A DNA stretch of 64,000 bases from positions 1-64,000 of the forward strand of contig NBIV01000212.1 in the NCBI GenBank assembly GCA_003194525.1, given 5' to 3'. Positions 51,863-60,778 of this stretch are shown piece by piece (position 1 is the stretch's first letter; every line of letters begins with the position of its first letter). Made by a program: the position numbers and the translations under genes. A model generated the notes under the pieces. The model ran no database searches and was not told the DNA's origin. It saw only the letters and a program-made list of their open reading frames with translations. The stretch is from Gracilariopsis chorda. Its lineage: Eukaryota; Rhodophyta; Florideophyceae; Gracilariales; Gracilariaceae.

Positions 51863-52894
51863 TCAAGAAATCACACCGATGTCCTCATTCCCTGCATCTC
51901 CCAAAATATTGACAGGCAGCCGTCGCTCCTGAGCAGGCTCACTTGGCGACCGATGAACACTTCGTTTCCTCTCTCGCATCCCTCCCAGACTCTGCGGCGT
52001 TCTGCTTCCTCTATCACTTTCCAAGTTTTCAGCCATTTGCACCTTTCGCGTCCACACGAGTGTGCTTGTACGGTCTCCGCTTTTCGATGCTTCCTGTATT
52101 CCATACGTCGCTCTGACCACTTCTTCCACTTCTCGCGTTTCGTTTAAATTAGAGCGGCGTCCCACTCCTTTGTTTATCATATCTCTCGTCCATCTGTCCT
52201 TCACAATGTGATCATCTTCGTCCCCATCACTGTGTTCCGAAGACACATTTACCTCTCCTACATCTCGGTTTTCACTTGGGGCCCCACGTCTCTTCAGCGC
52301 ACCTGCCTCTTCTATTTGTTTCCTTCCGGGCATATCTTCATCCTTATTTCGGTCTTCGACCGTCGCATTTCCTTTCAACCCTCCCTGATCTGTTACCTCT
52401 TTCGTTCTCCGAACAACCAACCCTTTTTTACCCTCCACTCTACCACCCGACATAGGCATAGATCGCTGTCGCCGAACCGAATCTCTCCCGCCTGCTATAT
52501 GCGCATGGGCATCAGCCTTCAAATTCTTACTCGTCGTGCCCTCACTCGTCGTGCGCTCGGATCCGACGTTCTTTGCCCCACCTCTTCCCCCTCTCTTCGA
52601 AGCACCTTCTCCTGACCTCCTCCCCGATAATCCGCTCTTGTGAACAGATGATTTCGCTTTCCTTCCACTCGCGGTTCGCTCCTCAATAGCCTTTCGCCGC
52701 GTCTTAGCTGCACTCGCCGCACTACCTCTTCCTGGGCCTCGCTTCTTTCCCTTCTGCGCGACTCTTGGAGTCAAAGCTCTTGCGCATGTGGATGGTGACG
52801 CTCTGGGTGGGCGCACGCCGTGTGTTTTCCGGGAAAATCTCGCCACCCGATGCGCACAAAAATCTTTGCTTTTTGTGAAATCTTGAAAATACAA
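51863..52894 (-). CDS. Basic Arg/Ser-rich protein (right-arm copy)
   Basis: 343 residues and more complete than the left copy (40142-40975). The N-terminus MYFQDFTKSKDFCAHRVARFSRK precedes KGKKRGPGRGSAASAAKTRRKAIEE, then long disordered basic and acidic stretches, a RSNLNETREVEEVVRATYGIQEAS segment, and a C-terminus RERKRSVHRSPSEPAQERRLPVNILGDAGNEDIG. No fold is recognised. The KRGPGRG segment resembles an AT-hook core only loosely. Confidence 0.5.
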   Translation of the reverse strand: MYFQDFTKSKDFCAHRVARFSRKTHGVRPPRASPSTCARALTPRVAQKGKKRGPGRGSAASAAKTRRKAIEERTASGRKAKSSVHKSGLSGRRSGEGASKRGGRGGAKNVGSERTTSEGTTSKNLKADAHAHIAGGRDSVRRQRSMPMSGGRVEGKKGLVVRRTKEVTDQGGLKGNATVEDRNKDEDMPGRKQIEEAGALKRRGAPSENRDVGEVNVSSEHSDGDEDDHIVKDRWTRDMINKGVGRRSNLNETREVEEVVRATYGIQEASKSGDRTSTLVWTRKVQMAENLESDRGSRTPQSLGGMRERKRSVHRSPSEPAQERRLPVNILGDAGNEDIGVIS

Positions 52895-53059
52895 TCCTCG
52901 GTGGTACCGAAAATGGACGTTTCTGTGTCACATCTATATCGCTTTGTATCCTCTATCCCTACTGAAAATTAATACTGTCCTAAGTTAGGACTAGACATCC
53001 GTTCACATAATAAACGACATCCTTTAGCCACGCTGTGGAGAAAGGTTTATAACAACAAA

Positions 53060-53389
53060 CTAATCAATGACTGTCGTTCCATCCTCCACATTCAAATGGG
53101 TTTGCCAGTCGTAAACATCACCGTATCTGACGAAGAATTCTTCTCCTTGCTCTATGTCGGCTGTCGCCTCCATCTTAATAAGTTTGTAGTCCGTTATTCC
53201 CCCTGGTGTTCGTCCCACTCCCGGTGTCCGTTTCATTCGCACATTAGCTTCCCTCTTTTTCACGAGGCCATCCACCATGGCATCTAACTGTTTATCCCCT
53301 TCGACGTACTTTGGATCATTGATATACCCCGCAATACAAAAAGTGAAGGAACCACCCATAAAAGGGGGTTTGCTTGTTTTCCATGCCAA
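53060..53389 (-). CDS. SET domain, C-terminal part (right arm)
   Basis: 109 residues with FCIAGYINDPKY (Asn motif position), EANVRMKR and ATADIEQGEEFFVRYG (Gly-Glu-Glu ... Tyr motif). It is the counterpart of 39536-39928. It overlaps the upstream SET frame (53284-53784) in another frame, so the gene is split here as in the left arm, although at different points of the overlap. The catalytic Tyr region is intact. Catalysis is not certain because the His of the Asn-His motif is not seen. Confidence 0.6.
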   Translation of the reverse strand: MAWKTSKPPFMGGSFTFCIAGYINDPKYVEGDKQLDAMVDGLVKKREANVRMKRTPGVGRTPGGITDYKLIKMEATADIEQGEEFFVRYGDVYDWQTHLNVEDGTTVID

Positions 53390-53784
53390 TTCGTCAGCTG
53401 TTTTCGATGGGGAAGTGATTGGAACTGTTGACCGTAGACTTCTATCTCCACCGCATACTTCCGGAAGCGATCCTTCGTCACACCCATGACTCCCTCCCCG
53501 TAGGTCTTGTGCACTTCTTTCCCATTGGAAAGGTCATGATAAACCAACAACCCGTAGAAATAGCACACTACCTCGCCTGCAGCAATTCGACGAGTTGCAA
53601 ACACTCCAACACTAGCCTTTTCGTGACGAATACTAGACTTGCCCACTCGCAACCCATATTGCACAGCCTTTATTGCCAGTAGAGACTTCATGTTCTCCAG
53701 ATTCATTCTTCCCTGCAGCTCCCTCGGCCATCCATCCATAGCTTTCTTCCTTCCCAACTTCCCTAGAATTTCACTTTGCCACAA
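53284..53784 (-). CDS. SET domain, N-terminal part (right arm)
   Basis: 166 residues. VGVFATRRIAAGEVVCYFYG is the SET N-terminal motif. It is preceded by a helical segment that leads out of the methyltransferase (SEILGKLGRKKAMDG, NLENMKSLLAIKAVQYGLRV) and followed by LLVYHDLSNGKEVHKTYGEGVMGVTKD. The position right after the motif-I part of the methyltransferase repeats the left-arm order, so the linkage of the two enzymes predates the duplication. Confidence 0.65.
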   Translation of the reverse strand: MWQSEILGKLGRKKAMDGWPRELQGRMNLENMKSLLAIKAVQYGLRVGKSSIRHEKASVGVFATRRIAAGEVVCYFYGLLVYHDLSNGKEVHKTYGEGVMGVTKDRFRKYAVEIEVYGQQFQSLPHRKQLTNWHGKQANPLLWVVPSLFVLRGISMIQSTSKGINS

Positions 53785-53850
53785 AGTGGAGAGAAAGTCG
53801 ACGAGGTGTGGGGGAAGAATTTGGTACGGTGTAAATCCGGCGACAGCCCT

Positions 53851-54810
53851 TCATAACACGGTGTGCCTGCTTCTTCTCATTGGGAATGCAGAGGAAACAC
53901 AATGGGCCATCTTTCGAAGCTCCTGGCTCTTCTCAATATCCGTGTGTCCTTCCCGTATTATGGAAGCGAAGCGAACAATAGCGGCATGTCTGGCGTGTTC
54001 AAAGCAAGCTTTGTCCGGTTCACACCCCACAAACTTCCGATGCTTGGGCAGTTCCATGCACGCCATCGCTGTCGAGAACGTTCCAGCAAACATGTCGACC
54101 ACGAGGTCTCCTGGCTGACTGAACCTACAAATCAGCTCTTTCGACAGCGCCCTACAATTCTGTTCCGGTCGCACCCTCTTCCTCGTATACTTCCCATCCG
54201 GGTTTTTCACAGACCACATGAGCATCTCACTATTTGACATCGGCGGCACCTGATAAATGATTGCATGATACGCGGGGTATCGCGAAGCAACATAATTGAA
54301 GTTCTCATAGTTGACCATCCAGTGCTGTTGTGCATAAGTAACTCCAGAACGAACAGCATATACAGCGTATTCTGTCGTCTGGTGCAACCGGCAACTTCTT
54401 CTCCCAACGTTACTCGTCGTATTACCTAAAGACCGTACGAAATGGAGGGGCTGTTCGTAGACGACAAAGGAGTAACGCATCGTATCAGAGTCATCCATGT
54501 AGGTAACTTTCCGTAGCACATCCCGCCACAACGGTACCTGATCCCATGAGCAGAACTGTATAATATGTCCACCAGGACGTAGAAGCTTTGAAGACCTTCT
54601 CGCTGACCTGCTCATGCCCTTCTCTGTCAGAATATCGTGTTCGCTGTTCTCCAAACGACGCTCAGAACGAGTCCCGTATGGCGGATCGGAAAGCAGGAAC
54701 TGTAACCTTCCTTCAATAGATAACTCGCTTTCGCCAGACTTGTTTTCGTCAACTTCGATGAGATTTTCGAACTTGCAGTTGTGAAGACGGAAGTTGCGGG
54801 TGTAGTGCAA
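53851..54810 (-). CDS. Amino-methyltransferase with motifs IV and I in one frame (right arm)
   Basis: 319 residues on the minus strand. LLSDPPYGTRSE (motif IV, DNA 54662-54687) comes first, then GGHIIQFCSWDQVPLWRDVL, then about 120 residues later SQPGDLVVDMFAGTFSTAMACMELP with FVGCEPDKACFEHARHA (motif I, SAM pocket). The IV-then-I order is the beta class of DNA N6A/N4C methyltransferases. Its original N-terminus continues upstream but has been cut off by the solo LTR (54801-55713); the frame's apparent start lies in LTR sequence. This is the best single copy for testing the methyltransferase assignment. Confidence 0.8.
   Translation of the reverse strand: MHYTRNFRLHNCKFENLIEVDENKSGESELSIEGRLQFLLSDPPYGTRSERRLENSEHDILTEKGMSRSARRSSKLLRPGGHIIQFCSWDQVPLWRDVLRKVTYMDDSDTMRYSFVVYEQPLHFVRSLGNTTSNVGRRSCRLHQTTEYAVYAVRSGVTYAQQHWMVNYENFNYVASRYPAYHAIIYQVPPMSNSEMLMWSVKNPDGKYTRKRVRPEQNCRALSKELICRFSQPGDLVVDMFAGTFSTAMACMELPKHRKFVGCEPDKACFEHARHAAIVRFASIIREGHTDIEKSQELRKMAHCVSSAFPMRRSRHTVL
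54796..54800. repeat. Target site duplication GCGGG, left copy
   Basis: The same five bases recur at 55714-55718 directly after the solo LTR. Confidence 0.9.
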
Positions 54811-55713
54811 TACATTCCCGCGTACGGGCGATGGTGAAACTCATATCTGAGGTGTACTCGGTGCGAGCGATGAAGCGGGATGCATGAATTTTAGCCCCCG
54901 TTTACCGGGCTAATTAGCGGTCGGGTTACCCAGGGTGGTTATGGGAACATTCATATTTTGTGGTACTTGCCTGGCAAGGGTGGTGGACACGTGGCTACAG
55001 CCCCGGCCAGGAGGCCCAAAACGGCTACTTATTTTAGTATAGTTTAGGGGTTAATTTTACTTAGGCTAGTGCACTACCTACTGTACTGCACTGAGCTAGT
55101 ACTTGAGCGTCGGCCGCACGGCGGCGAGCTCACCAAGAAAAGTAACAAGAGTTCGGCTCTGACTCTATTCGCCATGCGAAGTGTCTAACTCCTCGCGGAG
55201 GTACACCGCTTGCCCGATAGTTTCACCCGACTCGCACCACCGAGGAGACCGTGCTCGTCGTACCCAGTGGGTTGTGACCACTCGTGGTATTCGTTGTTGT
55301 CGTGTGACCGCCCGTACAGGCCCTATCTCCGCCCCAGTTTTGGGTATTGATATTACCGACGTGTGTCGTGAGACCGTGAGACCATCCCTTCCCCTCATAT
55401 CCCCTAACCGCCGCGCGGTGCGTGTTCGTGTGTGTGTATCGGCACCCCCCTCCGGGGTCTGTTCCCGCTTTCTGCACGCCCCCGTCGGGTGGTCCCTTTC
55501 CCTCTTTTGTTCCACTGTTCGCAGGCTACTTCCGGACCAGCCGTGGTTCCGACCCGTTCTAACCCCTAAACCTCCGAGGTACATCCAGGCTCCCGACGGA
55601 GTTACACCCGTCATACGGGACACGGAGGGCTCTACCCAGCTGGGCCTACCTCTCCAAGAGAGCAAGGCTTCGAGCTGCCTTGGGTGCCTTTCCCACACCG
55701 GGATTGCACCACA
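54801..55713 (+). mobile_element. Solo LTR of the 1-5167 chromovirus family
   Basis: 913 bp, TGTAGTGCAA to TTGCACCACA, flanked by GCGGG (54796-54800 and 55714-55718). It is closely similar to the LTR at 4253-5167. The homologous site in the left arm (near 38190) is empty and carries a single copy of the target. It is inserted in the methyltransferase gene. A solo LTR arises by recombination between the two LTRs of a full insertion. Confidence 0.95.
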
Positions 55714-55718
55714 GCGGG

Positions 55719-56076
55719 ACATCTCCTTCTCACAATACTTGTAAGCTATCACATCATCCAAAGTCATAGGGTACGGTGGTGCACGAATCCCCGTGCCTTC
55801 GACATCATACGATAAGTTCTGCGACAAAGCTGTTGTCTGCAGTCCTTCAGTGGCCTTTGGTGCAGTACCACGTTCCGCAGTACCATTTTCCGCATCCTTT
55901 ACCATCTCTATCTCTTCCACTTCTTCGAAATCACCCTGATCACCACCTTCCACACGCTCAGCACGTTCGTTCCCACCACCATCCATACCAGTTTCTACCG
56001 GCTCCATACTGATTTCAACGTCTTCTGCGGGCTCTGGTTTCACAGCTTGATGTACTTTGACATTGCTTCCATGCAA
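55719..56076 (-). pseudogene. N-terminal region of the methyltransferase gene (right arm), cut off by LTR
   Basis: Counterpart of about 37830-38190. It includes an acidic low-complexity region (EGGDQGDFEEVEEIEMVKDAE) and GTGIRAPPYPMTLDDVIAYKYCEKEMSRC. The frame runs on into the solo LTR, so the 303-residue ORF that spans 55165-56076 is a chimera. The sequence upstream of the motif IV region is thus separated by 0.9 kb of LTR from its catalytic part. Confidence 0.7.
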
Positions 56077-56445
56077 TGCAATGAGCTTTAGAGGCTTTAT
56101 GGTGTCTTGAACCGTAGTGACAAGAGATTCACTAAAGTTATCAAACCGCAGAGGGAAAAGTCTCGTTTTCGTGATGATGAACCTTTTGAGGGCATCTCAT
56201 TTGTTTGGAGCAGAGATGTCGAACAGTTTCTCTTGTACCACCACATTAGAAAGGTCACCAAGATATTCTTTGGCACAAAGGCGAAGCGCTGTATCCACTG
56301 GGTCCGGCAGATTCCATGCCCATTTGGTAACGTTTTCTTCTACGGTGGTGACGTTCTTCTCCTTCACAAACTGTTTGGAACAATCTTTGTGTTAGAAGCC
56401 CATGGAGCGTTGTGCGATGGTGAAGACTACACTGATATAGTCGAG

Positions 56446-56907
56446 TCAAATGTAAGACAAGATCATAACCACAACGTTGGGAAACCCGAGGAATTGGGCG
56501 AAACAATCCCAAGCCCTGGTCACCAGCTGCACACCATACCCGACTCTCTGACTCTGGGTCATGTCTGAAAAACTCACTTTCGAGAACTTCTTAGCTGCCA
56601 TGCCCCTTTTCCTCTTCCTACCACTTCCTTTCTTATCCACGGCATTCTGTTGCACCATAGACAACCCAATGACCATTTCACAGTCAGTGCAAGGATCCGT
56701 GTGGAAAGCGGAAGATTTCTTGGTTGCTCCCAGAACACGGGACTTGCAAAAGACAGATAGCAACACGTTACGGGGAACTCCTTTAAGCCCTTCCCTTTTA
56801 CAATAAACCTCCCAAAAGTCCCTTACACGCCGGTCTTCTTCACTTTCCTTTACGTCCACCACTCTTTCCATAAGATAGAGTTGACGTGGAGGGCCTCTGA
56901 GGGACAT
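56446..56907 (-). CDS. First methyltransferase-cluster protein, C-terminal part (right arm)
   Basis: 153 residues, the counterpart of about 36998-37458. It holds the globular block LRGPPRQLYLMERVVDV, FWEVYCKREGLKGVPRNVLLSVFCKSR, AFHTDPCTDCEMVIGLSMVQQNAV, the basic patch KKGSGRKRKRGMAAKKFSKV and SQRVGYGVQLVTRAWDCFAQFLGF. The N-terminal part is in the ORF at 56938-57126. No family is recognised. Sequence to about 56107, antisense to the frame at 56107-56568, corresponds to the short left-arm frame at 37540-37809. Confidence 0.5.
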   Translation of the reverse strand: MSLRGPPRQLYLMERVVDVKESEEDRRVRDFWEVYCKREGLKGVPRNVLLSVFCKSRVLGATKKSSAFHTDPCTDCEMVIGLSMVQQNAVDKKGSGRKRKRGMAAKKFSKVSFSDMTQSQRVGYGVQLVTRAWDCFAQFLGFPNVVVMILSYI

Positions 56908-56937
56908 GTTACGGAGCTCGGAGTCTGAATACGAGAT

Positions 56938-57126
56938 TTAATCCGGTCCAATGAGAGCAACAAACATTTTCTTGGCAGAGTCATGAACGTTGCGACTTTG
57001 TCCCGCGAACTCCACAAAGTCGGTGTGCTTCAAACTTCTCGTCTCATCCACATTTTGCCTCGTCGCTGCGTAGTCATCACGAACTGCAAGATAAGCATCA
57101 ATAAGCTCTTCTCCGGTTCCGTGCAT
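56938..57126 (-). CDS. First methyltransferase-cluster protein, N-terminal part (right arm)
   Basis: 62 residues starting MHGTGEELIDAYLAVRDDYAATRQ, the same start as the left copy (36778). The start is preceded by the divergent promoter region and is shared by both arms, which makes this ATG a likely true start. It ends at an early stop that the left copy does not have; the rest lies in 56446-56907. Confidence 0.5.
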   Translation of the reverse strand: MHGTGEELIDAYLAVRDDYAATRQNVDETRSLKHTDFVEFAGQSRNVHDSAKKMFVALIGPD

Positions 57127-57129
57127 CTT

Positions 57130-57990
57130 GAATGAACCCGTTTCCTTCGGATTATGTTTCTCTTCGTTTTGGGTCGAGGAACATGGTCCAAGGTGTCATG
57201 GTGATCCATCGTGAGCACGACCGAGCGCCAGGCATGAATTTTAATTAAAATTTCGCGTCCTGGCGCTCCATCGTGTTCGCGATGGAGCACCACGACACCT
57301 TGGACCATGGTCCTCGACCAAAAAATTATCAAATTCTTTTTGCAATGCAATTAATTGGGAGGGGAATTGCAGGGATGCTACGTTGACGACAATGGATGTC
57401 ATGAAAACGATATATAGTGCTTACGTCCATCCCTTTGGAACCTAGCAGGCGTGATCACGGGAGCTTCAAAAGAAAGGGGTAAAACTGTTGGAGACGACCA
57501 CTCCGGAGCTTTATTTAACAAGAAATAGTTGTTCTTCGGGTTCAATAGAAGTTTTCAATCGCCCAAACTGACGCAACGAATGCGGTTGCGAAGAATGCGC
57601 AAGACGCTTTTGACTTGGTTGCCACGGATAATATTTCTCTTCGTTTTGGGTCGAGGTCCGTGGTCCGAGGTGTCATGGTGCTCCATCGCGATAACGATGG
57701 AGCGCCAGGCATGAATTTTAATTAAAATTTCGCGTCCTGGCGCTCCATTGTAATTGCGATGGAGCGCCAGGCATGAATTTTAATTAACATTTCGCGTCCT
57801 GGCGCTCCATCGTAATCGCGATGGAGCACCACGACACCCCGGACCACAGACCTCAACCAAAAAATTAACAAATTCTTTTGCATTGCAAGTAGTTGGGAGG
57901 GGAATTGCAGGGATGCTACGTTGACGACAATGGATGTCATGAAAACGATATATAGTGCTTACGTTTATCTCTTGGGAACCAAGCGTACGT
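57130..57990. promoter_or_regulatory. Duplicated divergent promoter region, right arm
   Basis: It contains two copies of the left-arm intergenic segment. Each has the MITE-like inverted repeat (about 57185-57310 and 57650-57850), an AAAAAATTA(A/T)CAAATTCTTT stretch, and a TATA-like site (CGATATATAGTG near 57408 and near 57948). The second hairpin is enlarged by tandem TTAATTAA/CGCGTCCTGGCGCTCCAT pieces. A 160-bp filler (57470-57630) separates the copies. The left arm has one copy (36297-36777). Confidence 0.6.
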
Positions 57991-58043
57991 GATCACAGGA
58001 GCATTGGACGTCAGCGGGTGCCGAGAAAACGCAAGCGCGACCT

Positions 58044-60080
58044 TTGACGTACTCAGCCATATATCCCACTGGGAATAAGATAAACGCGCCATCACGGAAA
58101 CGGGCTCCGAGAAACCCTGTTTCGCCAAAGAGACGTGTTATTGACATACCGACCACGCGAGGCAAAGCGAAGAGCCGGGGCGCCACCCGAACTGCCAGCC
58201 ACACTGAGCCATCAATTGGGGGCAATACGGGTCAGGTTCGTAAGGGCGATGCGGAGGTCAATCTGTTCGTACGAGTTGGGAGTAGTGATGCGAAGGTGAA
58301 GATAGGAGAGGCGAAATTGCGCGGTGTGGGTGTTGCTGGGGGGCCGGGGACGAGACTCTGTCGTTCTCTACACAACCATCCCCTGTCCTCTACGCAGAGA
58401 CCTGGAGAGGACTTGGTGGGTATGTTTAAGACAAATATTTCGTCACACCAAGATGAGAAGTACCCTTATGCTTTTGGAGGTCCCAAGGAACCGCCCGCAA
58501 CTTTGAAGGAGATGGTTTCAGCGGGTTTATATGCATGGGACAGTGCGATGATGAGTGTCACAAATGAAGGCAAAGAGGGGAATGAGTCGGTTCCACCGCA
58601 TTCAGGAGCAAATGTGAAGACTGTCCACAGATGTGAAGCTTCCAGGACCACTGCAAGACAAGTCAAGCGCCTTTCCGCTGTTGCTGGTACACCATCAAGC
58701 ATTTTGGTAACCAAAGCGCCGGTGAAGAGCCTTGAACGCGGTGGAGAGGCTCCGGTGAAAACCCGTCAGAGCGGTGGAGGAACATCAGGTGCTCTCGCGG
58801 GCGGCTCTGGAAACCGAGGAGGCCCTGAAGTCGGAGCAAGCTTCGATGATGACGTCATAGAGGTGCACGTACTCTCCAGGAACGATCTTGATCCCGAGGA
58901 GAGGGTTTTATATGATGAATGTGATGCTGTTCCTTCGGAAGAGGTGGATAACAGTTTGGGTGTCTTAGACATTAATCGAGATGATTATGACCAGCACAAT
59001 TGCATAATCGATATCCACAACATTCGATTTCCGAAGAACATGGTTCGTTCGAAGAATGAAAAACATTCTCGAGATACTTCGATCAAACTGAGGAACTTGG
59101 GATGGCTCCCTTCTCTTGGGTCGATTGCAGTGTCCCTGTTGGAGGATGTGTCGGTTCGTGATGCTATTGATGCGAGTGGGCGCTTGATTGTTCCTGTGGT
59201 TATGGTGGATGGCTTCCATCGAGTGATTGTTCTACTGGACCTCGAGCAGGATGGTGCGAAATGGGCACGGATTACTGCTGGTTTGAACGTCACGCTTTGG
59301 GAACGGAACGACGGCCGGAGAATGGCATTGAATGAGCTGTTGTGGTTGTGGAAGACGTTGAATGATTTGAGCTCCAATGTTCTGGTGATGTCCTTTGCAG
59401 ATAAGATTCCCACTGCTGTTTCGTTTATTCGTAATGGCGTAGAGCAGGATGGGTATGAGTTGTCGAAGCTTAAACCAAGCCAAATCACGGGGGTGTTGTG
59501 GAGCAGTGAGATGAAGGGGAAAGAAGGGAAGATACGTCATTTCAATCGCCATTCTGGTCTTGCTCTGAAGTTTGCGCGTAATCCCGGTCTGTTAGAGTTC
59601 TTCGATGTGGTGTGGCAGGAGACACCTCAAATTGGAATCACTCATGTGTCTAGTGATATTCTGCTTGGAATATCAGGAGATAAGTTTTGTTTTACTATCC
59701 AATGTCTACAGGTGCATGTTCGAGTGAAGTCAGCGGCCACTGTAAAGATGGGACCGTTCGAGGATTTCCGAAAGTACTTCTTCGACTGCGCTTCTAGAAC
59801 GTATTACATTTGCAGTGAGCTGGGGAGTTCCATGAAGGAGAAAAAAAAAGGACAGGAAGTGATGAATACCACGGTTACCATCGGCGATTCTGACCAGACT
59901 GTGTCAAAGTATATCATATCTCGTCTGGGGAAGTGGTATACGAAACGTAAATGCAGTTCACTGGAGTCCAGAGTGAGTAATAAGGTGAAAGAGGTTCGTA
60001 GGACGTTGTACAGCGCTTGTCGGGCATGCAGAGACAAAATGCTACTGCTGCTGCTCCCTCTGCGGCCGATTTGGACGTGA
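58044..60080 (+). CDS. ParB-like domain protein, right-arm copy
   Basis: 678 residues, the longest intact frame of the element. Order: a basic disordered N-terminus (TTRGKAKSRGATRTAS), a compact domain VNLFVRVGSSDAKVKIGEAKLRG with KYPYAFGGPKEPPATLKEM, a Gly-rich linker, then the ParB-like fold with IHNIRFPKNMVRSKN (about 59017-59058), LGWLPSLGSIAVSLLEDV, VVMVDGFHRVIVLLDLEQ (DGFHR at about 59208-59222) and ARITAGLNVTLWERND, and a helical C-terminal region. The D-G-x-H-R motif is the hallmark of ParB/Srx-like domains. Functions in this superfamily include DNA binding and nuclease activity. The left arm has the same regions in two frames (34536-35687 and 35694-36296). Confidence 0.6.
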   Translation: MTYSAIYPTGNKINAPSRKRAPRNPVSPKRRVIDIPTTRGKAKSRGATRTASHTEPSIGGNTGQVRKGDAEVNLFVRVGSSDAKVKIGEAKLRGVGVAGGPGTRLCRSLHNHPLSSTQRPGEDLVGMFKTNISSHQDEKYPYAFGGPKEPPATLKEMVSAGLYAWDSAMMSVTNEGKEGNESVPPHSGANVKTVHRCEASRTTARQVKRLSAVAGTPSSILVTKAPVKSLERGGEAPVKTRQSGGGTSGALAGGSGNRGGPEVGASFDDDVIEVHVLSRNDLDPEERVLYDECDAVPSEEVDNSLGVLDINRDDYDQHNCIIDIHNIRFPKNMVRSKNEKHSRDTSIKLRNLGWLPSLGSIAVSLLEDVSVRDAIDASGRLIVPVVMVDGFHRVIVLLDLEQDGAKWARITAGLNVTLWERNDGRRMALNELLWLWKTLNDLSSNVLVMSFADKIPTAVSFIRNGVEQDGYELSKLKPSQITGVLWSSEMKGKEGKIRHFNRHSGLALKFARNPGLLEFFDVVWQETPQIGITHVSSDILLGISGDKFCFTIQCLQVHVRVKSAATVKMGPFEDFRKYFFDCASRTYYICSELGSSMKEKKKGQEVMNTTVTIGDSDQTVSKYIISRLGKWYTKRKCSSLESRVSNKVKEVRRTLYSACRACRDKMLLLLLPLRPIWT

Positions 60081-60778
60081 TCGAGTTGCTTGTTCTGAAT
60101 GAGGAAGCTGATCAGGAGCCTCTGAACGCTGACCCGGAGCCTCGAAGAAGTAAGCGAATCTCAAAGAAGCGTAAAGTGGAGGTCCTGGACGAAGATGAAG
60201 ATGAAGAGTCAGTTGATTTCGAGCCACCAGTGAAGAGGCAGAGACCATCGAATCGTAAACCGACTGCACCTGATGTAAAGCGACTTGGCTTTGGTATCTC
60301 GCAGGAGGTGGTGGAGGTGCTGCGTAGTATGGAAAGGAGAGATTTGAAGAGGTGGTTGACAGCACAGGAGATCATTGTGCTCGAGTCAAGCGAGGATGAA
60401 GCTCAAGAGGACTTTGTGGATGATGAGGAAGACGAGGCAGAGGAGCAGCAAACCGCAGGCAGCTTTGACGATAAGAATCCTGACAAGCTTCCAGCTGGCT
60501 TAAGTACGCCAGGAGAGCTGGCTATGGGAATGGACATGTCTTGGGTGGACCTGATACACTCGTTGCCGAGTGAGTGGCCTGCAAGTGGAAATGCAGTGAA
60601 GTATTCCCATCCATGGATGCAGAGGATAAATCTGAGGAAGCACCATCGGGCGGAGTGCCTATCACCTCATGACTTCCGAATGGTTCATCATGCTGTGTAC
60701 TGGCGTGCGTCACGCAACATGCACAAAGAGATGGGTACTACGACACGTGCAGTGCTGGGCGTGAAGATGGGTTCGTGA
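60017..60778 (+). CDS. Acidic/basic protein (right arm, truncated copy)
   Basis: 253 residues. It is the counterpart of the first 60 percent of 33192-34469: RRSKRISKKRKVEV, DEDEDEESVDFE, QEVVEVLRSMERRDLKRWLTA, SEDEAQEDFVDDEEDEAEE, MSWVDLIHSLPSEWPASGNAV, YPWMQRI-type block, ending at VLGVKMGS. The frame stops where the 2.2-kb right-arm deletion begins, so the C-terminal globular part and the cupin-like gene are gone. It overlaps the end of the ParB-like ORF in another frame. Confidence 0.5.
   Translation: MSGMQRQNATAAAPSAADLDVIELLVLNEEADQEPLNADPEPRRSKRISKKRKVEVLDEDEDEESVDFEPPVKRQRPSNRKPTAPDVKRLGFGISQEVVEVLRSMERRDLKRWLTAQEIIVLESSEDEAQEDFVDDEEDEAEEQQTAGSFDDKNPDKLPAGLSTPGELAMGMDMSWVDLIHSLPSEWPASGNAVKYSHPWMQRINLRKHHRAECLSPHDFRMVHHAVYWRASRNMHKEMGTTTRAVLGVKMGS

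Noticed and set aside
55165-56076. 303-residue minus-strand ORF resembling a methyltransferase N-terminus joined to a novel domain
   Set aside because: It runs from the methyltransferase gene into the solo LTR, so the second half is LTR sequence and the ORF is a chimera created by the insertion.
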